DNA of 5,631 nt from an uncultured Lentisphaeria bacterium (GTDB lineage Bacteria; Verrucomicrobiota; Lentisphaeria; Victivallales; Victivallaceae), in the NCBI GenBank assembly GCA_903821255.1, contig CAIJKT010000991.1, positions 1-5,631 of the forward strand, written 5' to 3'. Under the pieces are notes generated by a model, which saw only the letters and a program-made list of their open reading frames with translations, was not told the origin of the DNA and made no database searches. A program made the translations under genes and the position numbers. Below, one piece after another: positions 1 through 5,631 of the stretch. How positions within the stretch are numbered: position 1 is the stretch's first letter; the number at the start of each line of letters is the position of its first letter.

Positions 1-1
1 A

Positions 2-904
2 ATCAGCGCCGGCACGGAGCTGGCTAATCTGATCAAGTTACCCAATACAGTTACCGATGAAAGCGGTTTTCCGTTTCTTCCCGGTTATTGCGGAGCCGGG
101 CGGGTAATCGCGACGGGAAAAAATGTTGCGAATCTGAAAAACGGTGACCGGGTAATCATCTCCTGGGGAGGGCATCGTTCTCACACGATTAAAAAGGCGC
201 AAACCGTTCTGAAAATCGAAGATGATTCCATCGACCTGCTTGATGCGGCCTTTGCCCATATCGCATCATTCTCATTCCTTGGCGTACGCAAGTTGAAAAT
301 CGAACTGGGCGAATCGGCGATGATCGCCGGAATGGGGATTCTCGGGGCCTTTGCGGTACAGATTGCCAGCCTTTCCGGCGCGATTCCCGTGGTCGTGTCC
401 GATTTCGATCCAGTGAGGCGTGATCTGGCGCTAAAACTTGGCGCCGCCGCCGCATTTTCGCCCGATGATGAAAATTTTGTGGAAAAAGTCAAAGCCGCGA
501 CCGGCGGCAACGGCCCCAATGCGGTCGTTGAAGTGACAGGATCGGCAAAGGCCATGCAGCAGGCATTGGAGTATATCGCACTGGAAGGACGCATCTCATT
601 GCTGGGGTGTACCCGCGTCTCCGATGTGCCGGTCGATTTTTACAAATACGTACACCGCCGGGGAATATCATTGATCGGGGCTCATACATTCACCCGCGCA
701 AAACAGGAATCAGCGCCCGGTCGCTGGACCGAACATGACGACTACCGGACCTTCCTGAAGCTGGTCGCCGCCGGAAAACTCCAGACCAGACCGCTGATTT
801 CGGAAATAGTCTCGCCGGAAGCGGCGCACGCGGTCTACGCCCGTCTCGCCGAAACCAAAAATCCGCCGCCGGGAATCGTTTTTGACTGGAATAAAATCAG
901 ATAA
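2..904 (+). CDS. MDR-superfamily (alcohol dehydrogenase-like) NAD-dependent dehydrogenase, 5' end missing
   Basis: Partial gene: 300 codons are visible up to the TAA at 902-904. The start lies before the window, with perhaps 30-40 residues missing. Visible residues 1-95 or so are the end of the GroES-like substrate domain, opening with ISAGTE and followed by PGYCGAGRV (27-35) and GDRV (48-51). A Rossmann domain follows, with GMGILG at 110-115 and an acidic residue after the second strand (SDFDP, D134), which favours NAD(H) over NADP(H). At the three places where zinc MDR enzymes have Cys, His-Glu and Glu, this protein has Ala3, Tyr29-Cys30 and probably His86. No four-cysteine structural zinc loop is visible. 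It resembles the 'SAGTE' MDR branch often annotated as zinc-binding alcohol dehydrogenase, but the zinc label looks wrong here. Substrate unknown; a sugar or polyol is inferred from the neighbours. The next gene begins 23 nt downstream. Confidence 0.85.
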   Translation: MSAGTELANLIKLPNTVTDESGFPFLPGYCGAGRVIATGKNVANLKNGDRVIISWGGHRSHTIKKAQTVLKIEDDSIDLLDAAFAHIASFSFLGVRKLKIELGESAMIAGMGILGAFAVQIASLSGAIPVVVSDFDPVRRDLALKLGAAAAFSPDDENFVEKVKAATGGNGPNAVVEVTGSAKAMQQALEYIALEGRISLLGCTRVSDVPVDFYKYVHRRGISLIGAHTFTRAKQESAPGRWTEHDDYRTFLKLVAAGKLQTRPLISEIVSPEAAHAVYARLAETKNPPPGIVFDWNKIR

Positions 905-911
905 TTTCTGT

Positions 912-918
912 GAAAGGA
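912..918 (+). promoter_or_regulatory. Ribosome binding site of the first Gfo/Idh/MocA gene
   Basis: GAAAGGA lies 9 nt before the ATG at 928, inside the 23-nt gap after the upstream stop. It supports the ATG at 928 as the start. The gap has no room for a separate promoter or terminator, which favours cotranscription with the upstream dehydrogenase. Confidence 0.7.
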
Positions 919-927
919 TAAAATATT

Positions 928-1998
928 ATGAAAGCTATTAGATTTGGAGTTTGCGGCGTCGGCCGGATCGGTGCCCAGCATTGCCGGTTCTTTTCGCAGA
1001 ACCGGGAGAGTTATAAACTGGTTGCGCTTTGTGACCTTGATCAGGAGCGGGTCAGCGCCATGACGGCGGAATTCGGCGGAAAAGGCTATTCCGAGTTCAC
1101 TGAATTTCTGGCCGACCCGGAAATGGAACTGGCGATTATCGCAACCCGTTCGCTGGATCACGCCCGGAACGCCGCGCAGGCGCTCGCCGCCGGAAAAATC
1201 GTCCTGCTGGAAAAACCGGTCGGAGTGACGGATGAGGATTACCGGCTTCTTCAGCAACTCTCCAGGGAGTACCCGGGCAAGCTCTACTTTGTCCACAACC
1301 ACCGTTTCGAACCAGCCTTTATGAATACGTGCGCGATCATCGCTGAAGGATTACTGGGGAAGATTCAGGTGGTGAAACTCTGCAAACACCATGCATTCAT
1401 GCGCCGGAACGATTGGCAGATGCGGCTGGACTGCGGTGGCGGCCAGCTCAGTGTCTGGGGGCCTCATCTCCTCGATCAGGGTTTACAGCTCCTCGGCGCC
1501 CCGGTGCGGGAGGTGTGGAGTTATCTCCGCCGCATTCTTACGCCGGGCGATGCCGACGATCACGTTAAAATCATGCTTACTGGCGAAAACGATGTGGCAG
1601 TCGAACTGGAGATCAGCAATTCGGTGGCGCTGGCGGGACCTTATTGCACGATTTATGGTGACCGCGGTACGCTGATTTACGAGCAGGATCAGAGAAATAT
1701 CCGTCTCAAATACCTCGATCCGCAATTCCGCTGGCCGGAAGCCGCCGCTGACGCGGAAACTCCGGTGTTTGGAAAAGCCATGTGCGCCGAGCAGGAACTA
1801 CCGTGGATTGAAGAGACCCGCAAAGTCGAACCGGATACCAGCATGTGGGATCAAGTTGAAATAGACATCGCCCGCCATTTATACCGTGCCATCCGCGAAA
1901 ATATCCCGTTCCCGATAAAAAATTCCGAAGCTCTGGAAGTCGTCAGGATTACCGGAATAGTGAAAAAGCAAAACCCGCAGTTCAACTGGCTGAAATAA
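928..1998 (+). CDS. Gfo/Idh/MocA family NAD(P)-dependent oxidoreductase (first of two)
   Basis: A 356-residue cytoplasmic oxidoreductase of normal family length. The N-terminal Rossmann domain (about 1-125) has GVGRIG at 10-15, Asp36 at the end of the second strand (NAD-favouring) and the family's EKP motif at 95-97, whose Lys96 is the usual catalytic/cofactor lysine. The C-terminal alpha/beta domain contains HNHRFEP (123-129) and the segment GGGQLSVWGPHLLD (170-183), with the expected catalytic His at 180. The position that is usually Asp (or Asn) four residues before that His, as in the DxGxH pattern of inositol dehydrogenases, is Val176 here. Family enzymes oxidise or reduce sugars, inositols and related cyclic polyols, often at a ring hydroxyl; this substrate is unknown. 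The start is set by GAAAGGA upstream. The next gene follows after 19 nt and is a paralogue of low similarity, so this is not a recent duplication. Confidence 0.93.
   Translation: MKAIRFGVCGVGRIGAQHCRFFSQNRESYKLVALCDLDQERVSAMTAEFGGKGYSEFTEFLADPEMELAIIATRSLDHARNAAQALAAGKIVLLEKPVGVTDEDYRLLQQLSREYPGKLYFVHNHRFEPAFMNTCAIIAEGLLGKIQVVKLCKHHAFMRRNDWQMRLDCGGGQLSVWGPHLLDQGLQLLGAPVREVWSYLRRILTPGDADDHVKIMLTGENDVAVELEISNSVALAGPYCTIYGDRGTLIYEQDQRNIRLKYLDPQFRWPEAAADAETPVFGKAMCAEQELPWIEETRKVEPDTSMWDQVEIDIARHLYRAIRENIPFPIKNSEALEVVRITGIVKKQNPQFNWLK
1050..1065 (+). repeat. 16-bp exact direct repeat (copy 1, inside gene 2)
   Basis: This is the partner of the copy at 4820-4835. Here it is ordinary coding sequence for residues around ERVSAMT (40-46) of the first Gfo/Idh/MocA protein, so this copy is the more likely source. 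Confidence 0.75.
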
Positions 1999-2017
1999 AA
2001 GTACAGGCGAAAATACT

Positions 2018-3037
2018 ATGAAAAAGATTAAAATCGGTCAGATCGGTGTTTGCCATGAACATGCGTCAGGCAAGATCAATACCCTGCGGAAAATGCCGGA
2101 TATATTTGAGATCGTCGGCGTGGTTGACGAACGGGCGACCGCCGCGGCAAAATTCGCCGGTGATGACTTGAAACCCTATGAAGGTTTGAAATGGATGACT
2201 GAAGAAGAGTTGTTCAATACTCCCGGACTTCAGGCGGTGACGGTCGAAACGCCGAATACCGATCTGGTCCCGGCCGCGATCCGCTGTATGGAGCATAATC
2301 TGGCGGTGCACATGGACAAACCCGGCGGGGAAGAGCTAAAATTGTTCGGACAACTGCTTGATGGTTGCAAAAAGAGAAGTCTGCCCTTCCAGATGGGATA
2401 TATGTTCCGTAACAATCCAGCCATGCAATTATGCCGGAAGGCCGTGCATCAGGGCTGGCTGGGCGATATTTTCGAAGTTCAGGCCGGTATGAGCCACAAT
2501 TACGGAGGGGACGCTTATCAGCATTATCTGGGCAATTTCCGGGGCGGCATAATGTTCAATCTTGGCTGTCATCTGATTGACCTGATAATCTCCATGCTGG
2601 GCAGACCGGCCCGGATCACGCCATTCCTGAAATCCACTCCCGGACTGCCCGATGCCATCAAAAACAACTGCCTGACGATCATGGAGTATCCTCATGCGAC
2701 CGTAACTTTACGCGCGTGCAGTCTCGAAGCTGACGGTCTGAACCGCCGGCGCTTTAAAGTCTGCGGCACCAAAGGATCTGTCGAGTTATGTCCGCTGGAG
2801 CGCTTCGACGGACAGGCATTGCAGATGCGTTTGACGCTGCTCGGCGGCAATGAGGAATATGCCGCCGGGACCCATATCGTTGATTTCGGCATCAAACTTG
2901 ATCGTTACGAGGACCAGTTACTGGAGCTGGCGAAGATTATCAACGGCGCAATGGTTAATCCATACACATATGAACACGATTATCTGGTACAGAAGGTGGT
3001 TTTAGCCGCCGCCGGATACACCAGATGGAAGGAATAA
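2018..3037 (+). CDS. Gfo/Idh/MocA family oxidoreductase (second, divergent)
   Basis: A 339-residue protein with the two-domain Gfo/Idh/MocA plan. The N-terminal nucleotide-binding segment reads IGQIGVCHEHASGK (6-19). The first glycine (G10) is kept, but Cys12 and His15 stand where the classic GxGxxG has glycines. His in this area is common in the subfamily with GQIG-x-x-H-x-HA starts; the Cys is less usual. Asp37 follows strand 2. The EKP motif appears as DKP (100-102, Lys101), followed by GGE. The second domain has QMGYMFRNNPA (125-135) and the catalytic-loop segment GGIMFNLGCHLID (176-188), with Asn181, His185 and Asp188. The ribosome binding site is weak: only AGG at 2005-2007, 10 nt before the ATG. 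The stop is 1 nt before the next start, implying translational coupling with the quinone-oxidoreductase-like gene. Likely role: a sugar or polyol dehydrogenase or reductase in the same pathway; substrate unknown. Confidence 0.92.
   Translation: MKKIKIGQIGVCHEHASGKINTLRKMPDIFEIVGVVDERATAAAKFAGDDLKPYEGLKWMTEEELFNTPGLQAVTVETPNTDLVPAAIRCMEHNLAVHMDKPGGEELKLFGQLLDGCKKRSLPFQMGYMFRNNPAMQLCRKAVHQGWLGDIFEVQAGMSHNYGGDAYQHYLGNFRGGIMFNLGCHLIDLIISMLGRPARITPFLKSTPGLPDAIKNNCLTIMEYPHATVTLRACSLEADGLNRRRFKVCGTKGSVELCPLERFDGQALQMRLTLLGGNEEYAAGTHIVDFGIKLDRYEDQLLELAKIINGAMVNPYTYEHDYLVQKVVLAAAGYTRWKE
3027..3033 (+). promoter_or_regulatory. Ribosome binding site of the quinone-oxidoreductase-like gene, inside the previous gene
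   Basis: GGAAGGA overlaps the last codons of the second Gfo/Idh/MocA gene and sits 5 nt before the ATG at 3039. Only one base (3038) separates the TAA at 3035-3037 from that ATG. This arrangement supports terminating ribosomes re-initiating at once, so the two proteins are probably made in linked amounts. Confidence 0.75.
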
Positions 3038-3038
3038 G

Positions 3039-3998
3039 ATGCACGCGATACTGATAAAAGAAAACAAGTCACTGGTCTGGGGCGTAGTTCCCGATCCCGT
3101 TCCCAAAGCCAATGAGATTCTGGTTGAAGTTCATGCCGCGGCGTTGAACCGCGCGGACCTGATGCAGCGAGCAGGAGACTATCCTCCGCCGCCCGGCTGG
3201 CCGGAGTGGATGGGGCTTGAAGTCGCCGGAGTGGTGATCGAAGCTACTGTCAACTGCCGCTGGAAGACCGGTGACAAGGTTTGCGCACTCCTCGGCGGCG
3301 GCGGATATGCGGAAAAAGTCGCAGTCCCGGCGAATATGGCGTTGCCGGTTCCGGAAGGTTTGTCCATGGTTGAAGCCGCGGCCATTCCGGAAGCATTTGC
3401 CACTTCCTATCTGAACCTTTGCATCGAGGGCGGAATGAAGGCCGGAGATACCGTTTTCATTCAGGCCGGAGCGAGCGGGCTGGGCATGGCGGCAATCCAG
3501 CTGGCCAAAGCGCTGGGCGCTAAAGTCGTTACCACGGTCGGGTCTGAAGATAAGGCGGAATTTGTCCGGAAGCTGGGCGCTGATGTCATTATCAATCGCA
3601 GGCAGGAAAACATCGCGGCGGTGATGGCGAAACATCCGGCGGATATAGCCATGGACTGTGTTGCCGGGGCCGACCTCGGACCGTGTCTGGAGACGATGGC
3701 GCGGGGTGGACGCTGGATCGTGATCGCCACTCTCGGCGGTTCAAAAAGTGAACTCAACATGACCGATTTCTTCAAGCGCGGCGTCAAACTAATCGGCAGC
3801 ACATTGCGGAGCAGAACTTCGGAAATGAAAGCGGAGATCTTAGCCGGACTCGAAAAACAATTATGGCCGTCATTTTCCTCCGGCAGGATTAAAGTTCTGA
3901 TTCATAAAACATTACCGGTCGCCAGAGCGGAAGAAGCCCATGCTATTCTGCAAGGGCAGGAAAACCTGGGCAAAGTGGTATTGACGATTAATAACTGA
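3039..3998 (+). CDS. NAD(P)H-quinone-oxidoreductase-like MDR protein, PIG3/QOR type
   Basis: A 319-residue, zinc-free medium-chain dehydrogenase/reductase, slightly short of the usual ~325 for the family. Features from the N terminus: LNRADLMQR (36-44) and a YPPPPG segment (48-53), both typical of the PIG3-type quinone oxidoreductases; GLEVAGVV (59-66); GDKVCALLGGGGYAE (78-92); PVPEGLSMVEAAAIPE (103-118); the nucleotide-binding loop AGASGLGMAAIQLAKALGAK (143-162); GSTLR around residues 257-261; and a C-terminal segment ending in GKVVLT. No zinc ligands or structural zinc loop are present, as expected. Known members reduce quinones or other activated carbonyls/enones with NADPH, but many in catabolic operons have untested substrates. 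Here it may handle an enone or keto-sugar intermediate made by the neighbouring dehydrogenases; that is inference. It is tightly coupled to the gene before it and 13 nt from the SDR gene after it. Confidence 0.92.
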   Translation: MHAILIKENKSLVWGVVPDPVPKANEILVEVHAAALNRADLMQRAGDYPPPPGWPEWMGLEVAGVVIEATVNCRWKTGDKVCALLGGGGYAEKVAVPANMALPVPEGLSMVEAAAIPEAFATSYLNLCIEGGMKAGDTVFIQAGASGLGMAAIQLAKALGAKVVTTVGSEDKAEFVRKLGADVIINRRQENIAAVMAKHPADIAMDCVAGADLGPCLETMARGGRWIVIATLGGSKSELNMTDFFKRGVKLIGSTLRSRTSEMKAEILAGLEKQLWPSFSSGRIKVLIHKTLPVARAEEAHAILQGQENLGKVVLTINN

Positions 3999-4011
3999 TA
4001 AGGCGGTTATC

Positions 4012-4755
4012 ATGATGTTCAAAGATAAAGTGGCAATAATCACCGGAGCCGCATCAGGCATGGGCTTATTGACAGCGCAGAATTTAGTTAAAGAGGGAGC
4101 AAAAGTCGTCCTGACTGACATCAACCTGGACGCCGTCGAAGCGGCGGCATCAGAACTGCGGAAAAACGGCTTTGAGGCAACCGGGATACAGGTGGATGTC
4201 CGCAACTATGAACAGGTGAATAATGCTGCCGATATAGCATTGCAGACTTATGGCAGCATTGATATAATGATGAATTTTGCCGGCGGAGCCGAGTGCCGTG
4301 TACAGAACTGTCCAAAACCTTTCCATGAACTGCCTATTGAAGTCATAGACTGGGGACTGGATGTTAATCTCAAAGGCGCGGTTTACTTCTGCCGTGCGGT
4401 GCTTGGTACGATGATCAAACAAAAGAGCGGCGTAATCATCAACCTCGGTTCGGTGACCGGGGTGGAAGGCTCTGCCGGGGCTGTCAATTACAGCGCCGCC
4501 AAGAGCGGAATCATCGGCCTGACCAGGGCGCTGGCACTCTGCGGCGCACCGCACAACGTCCGCGTCTGCTGCGTCTCGCCCGGACCGGTGCTGACGCGTC
4601 CGGGCATGGCGAACATGCGGACCCGGCTGGGACGGGCTGCGGAACCGCAGGAAATCGTTGATTTAATCCTTTATCTCTGCTCTGATAAAGCGGCATTTAT
4701 CACTGGTTCAAATTATCTGATTGACGGAGGCCGTACCTGCGGCGGTATGGATTAA
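4012..4755 (+). CDS. Classical short-chain dehydrogenase/reductase (SDR)
   Basis: A 247-residue cytoplasmic SDR with every classical hallmark: TGAASGMG cofactor loop (11-18), Asp36 after strand 2 (NAD(H)-preferring), DV at 62-63, NFAG (88-91, in place of NNAG) and the full catalytic tetrad Asn119, Ser147, Tyr160 and Lys164 (YSAAK). SPGPV follows the sixth strand and the C-terminal ITGSNYLIDGG is the usual last-strand motif. It resembles the FabG/3-oxoacyl-ACP-reductase-like and sugar-dehydrogenase SDRs. The setting favours a sugar or polyol substrate rather than fatty acid synthesis. An AAGGCGG at 4000-4006 precedes two possible starts, ATG 4012 and ATG 4015; the spacing (5 or 8 nt) does not decide between them. 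A cut-off relative of this gene begins 25 nt after its stop. Confidence 0.95.
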   Translation: MMFKDKVAIITGAASGMGLLTAQNLVKEGAKVVLTDINLDAVEAAASELRKNGFEATGIQVDVRNYEQVNNAADIALQTYGSIDIMMNFAGGAECRVQNCPKPFHELPIEVIDWGLDVNLKGAVYFCRAVLGTMIKQKSGVIINLGSVTGVEGSAGAVNYSAAKSGIIGLTRALALCGAPHNVRVCCVSPGPVLTRPGMANMRTRLGRAAEPQEIVDLILYLCSDKAAFITGSNYLIDGGRTCGGMD

Positions 4756-4766
4756 CATTAATAATT

Positions 4767-4773
4767 AAGAGGA
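4767..4773 (+). promoter_or_regulatory. Strong ribosome binding site of the truncated second SDR
   Basis: AAGAGGA lies 7 nt before the ATG at 4781. It is among the best-matched and best-spaced ribosome binding sites in the window. It appears to have belonged to the second SDR gene and now drives translation of the relic and, because no stop intervenes, of the hydrolase reading frame behind it. Confidence 0.7.
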
Positions 4774-4780
4774 TACAGTA

Positions 4781-4835
4781 ATGAATTTTCAAGGAAAGAC
4801 GGCAATTGTGACCGGAGCTGGTCAGCGCCATGACG
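4781..4835 (+). pseudogene. 5' remnant of a second SDR gene
   Basis: The first 15 codons read MNFQGKTAIVTGAGQ, the standard N terminus of an SDR: strand 1 plus the start of the TGxxxGxG cofactor loop. They align with residues 2-15 of the intact SDR just upstream. After Gln15 the expected GxG and the rest of the ~250-residue enzyme are missing in all frames. The codons that follow (RHDDNTKLRQRLKDGKN) resemble nothing in an SDR. The reading frame stays open and runs into the secreted hydrolase gene. The right-hand edge is approximate: SDR similarity ends near 4825, and a 16-bp segment shared with gene 2 covers 4820-4835. It is most simply a deletion scar of a tandem SDR; an assembly chimera would look the same. 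Confidence 0.7.
4820..4835 (+). repeat. 16-bp exact direct repeat with gene 2 (copy 2, at the SDR break)
   Basis: GGTCAGCGCCATGACG occurs here and at 1050-1065 inside the first Gfo/Idh/MocA gene. Extending left past one mismatch (4819) gives 21 of 22 matching bases (4814-4835 against 1044-1065). The two copies are read in different frames, so shared protein function does not explain the match. Copy 2 sits exactly where SDR similarity stops. Confidence 0.75.
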
Positions 4836-4876
4836 ATAATACAAAATTGCGCCAACGCCTAAAAGACGGGAAGAAT

Positions 4877-5631
4877 ATGAAACTCAAGAAATGGTTGACA
4901 TTGTTTTTTGCAGCAGTAACGATTGTGGCTGGCTCGGCGGCAACCGCCGGGCGGCCCTTTAAGGTCGATTTCAACGATCCGACCGTAAAAGCGGCAGTCG
5001 CCAAATGTCCATATGCGCGAATTGAAAAAGATTTCGAACAAACCGACATTCTGACGATCGAGGTGCCGAAAGGCGCGGCGAATTTGAAGGAACAGAATTT
5101 TGTCCGGTTACCAATCGATTTTGAGAAAATGGGAGTTAGCGGTTATACGCTTTTCGGGGAAGCTGATATTTGTTATAGTAATGTTTCCGAGCCGCCATAC
5201 ATTTGGCTGGGCGTTAAATTCATGCTGCCGTTAGCTTCCAAGCAGCAGGGAGACAGTTACCCGGAGTTCTTCAACCCGCCCCGAAAATGGGGAACGGCGG
5301 ATTGGTTAAAAACCTCCGCCTCTATCCAGATTCCGCCCGATGTGAAACAGGCAGCACTCAATCTCGGACTGCAGGGTTCGACGGGCAAGGTTTCCTATCG
5401 CAATATCAATTTGTATCGCGGCGACAAAGCTCCTGTTTCCACACTCATGCTGCCAGTCATTCCACAGGCGAAATACACCGTCAATCCGCCCCGTCAGCGT
5501 GGTGTCATGTCGCCGAACACCACTAATGGACCGGTGGAGAAGGATTTCGCCGACCTGGCCGCCTGGGGTGCCAATTCCATGCGGTGGCAGTTGCGTGTTC
5601 CGACAGTTAAGGGACAGACCCTGACCATGAC
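4877..5631 (+). CDS. Secreted GH5-like (cellulase-family) glycoside hydrolase, 3' end missing
   Basis: 251 codons are visible and the frame is open at the window end. Residues 1-24 form a signal peptide: Lys2, Lys4 and Lys5, a hydrophobic core over about 6-18, and an AxA cleavage site at 22-24 (ATA before Gly25). Residues about 45-185 are a beta-rich region with alternating hydrophobic strands (for example PPYIWLGVKFMLPL, 106-119), probably a jelly-roll, carbohydrate-binding-like domain I cannot assign. From 206 the sequence RQRGVMSPNT, then FADLAAWGANSMRWQL (224-239), matches the first two strands of a GH5-type TIM barrel; Arg236 in NSMR fits the conserved GH5 arginine. Both catalytic glutamates would lie beyond the window. 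The start at 4877 is chosen for the signal peptide, with GGGAAG at 4868-4873 only 3 nt away. The same frame is open back to ATG 4781, which would add 32 residues including the SDR remnant. Probably exported to release sugars for the upstream enzymes. Confidence 0.8.
   Translation, partial: MKLKKWLTLFFAAVTIVAGSAATAGRPFKVDFNDPTVKAAVAKCPYARIEKDFEQTDILTIEVPKGAANLKEQNFVRLPIDFEKMGVSGYTLFGEADICYSNVSEPPYIWLGVKFMLPLASKQQGDSYPEFFNPPRKWGTADWLKTSASIQIPPDVKQAALNLGLQGSTGKVSYRNINLYRGDKAPVSTLMLPVIPQAKYTVNPPRQRGVMSPNTTNGPVEKDFADLAAWGANSMRWQLRVPTVKGQTLTM

Noticed and set aside
293..904. Treating the first gene as starting at the internal TTG at 293.
   Set aside because: The same frame is open to the window edge and encodes the expected N-terminal MDR domain, so 293 is internal.
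928..3037. Recent tandem duplication of the two Gfo/Idh/MocA genes.
   Set aside because: They differ in length, cofactor loop, EKP/DKP motif and catalytic loop, and I see no long DNA identity, so they are distant paralogues.
3069..3635. Long antisense open frame (188 codons) opposite the quinone-oxidoreductase-like gene, and similar minus-strand frames elsewhere.
   Set aside because: Each lies fully or largely over a well-supported + strand gene, has low-complexity or implausible composition, and lacks recognisable motifs.
4721..4751. TTGACG followed by TATGGA near the end of the intact SDR gene as a promoter.
   Set aside because: The -10 match is poor, the spacing is 19 nt, and TTGACG encodes part of the conserved IDGG segment of the SDR, which explains it.
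4756..4780. AT-rich stretch between the SDR stop and the relic start as a terminator.
   Set aside because: There is no GC-rich inverted repeat and no T-run; TTAATAATTAA is only an imperfect AT palindrome.
4806..4840. Possible promoter for the hydrolase: TTGTGA (4806-4811) and GATAAT (4835-4840).
   Set aside because: GATAAT is a fair -10 box, but the 23-nt spacing to TTGTGA is too long and no extended -10 TGn is correctly placed. It could have formed by chance at the junction, so it is not called.
5287..5526. A 79-codon + strand frame overlapping the hydrolase gene.
   Set aside because: It is a shifted-frame shadow; the hydrolase frame has a signal peptide and GH5-type motifs on both sides of it.

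Overview
The window is a dense, single-strand run of protein genes, all on the + strand. It has the look of a catabolic operon from a carbohydrate-degrading bacterium of the Planctomycetes-Verrucomicrobia-Chlamydiae type. Lentisphaeria/Victivallis-like genomes are my best guess, because they carry many tandem Gfo/Idh/MocA genes and secreted family-5-type glycosidases. This placement rests on gene content and protein style only; no rRNA or marker gene is present. I see no tRNA, rRNA, CRISPR array, insertion sequence or convincing terminator.

Layout: (1) 2-904, the C-terminal ~300 residues of an MDR-superfamily dehydrogenase without the usual zinc ligands. (2) 928-1998, a Gfo/Idh/MocA oxidoreductase. 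(3) 2018-3037, a second, divergent Gfo/Idh/MocA oxidoreductase. (4) 3039-3998, a zinc-free quinone-oxidoreductase-like MDR protein of the PIG3 type. (5) 4012-4755, a complete classical short-chain dehydrogenase (SDR). (6) 4781 to about 4835, the ribosome binding site and first ~15 codons of a second SDR, abruptly cut off. (7) 4877 to the window end, the start of a secreted protein: signal peptide, a beta-rich domain, then the first strands of a GH5-like (cellulase-family) TIM barrel. Gaps between the five complete or near-complete dehydrogenase genes are 23, 19, 1 and 13 nt, so they are almost certainly cotranscribed.

Working together: five consecutive NAD(P)-type oxidoreductases from three superfamilies, next to an exported glycoside hydrolase, suggest uptake of a sugar, polyol or glycoside released outside the cytoplasm and its stepwise oxidation or reduction inside. 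The substrate cannot be read from the sequence, and no transporter, kinase, aldolase or regulator lies in the window.

The most unusual spot is 4781-4876. A truncated SDR start, with a strong ribosome binding site, runs in frame without a stop into the secreted hydrolase gene. At the break there is a 16-bp exact match to the interior of gene 2. This is either a real deletion/rearrangement scar that created a chimeric gene start, or an assembly chimera.
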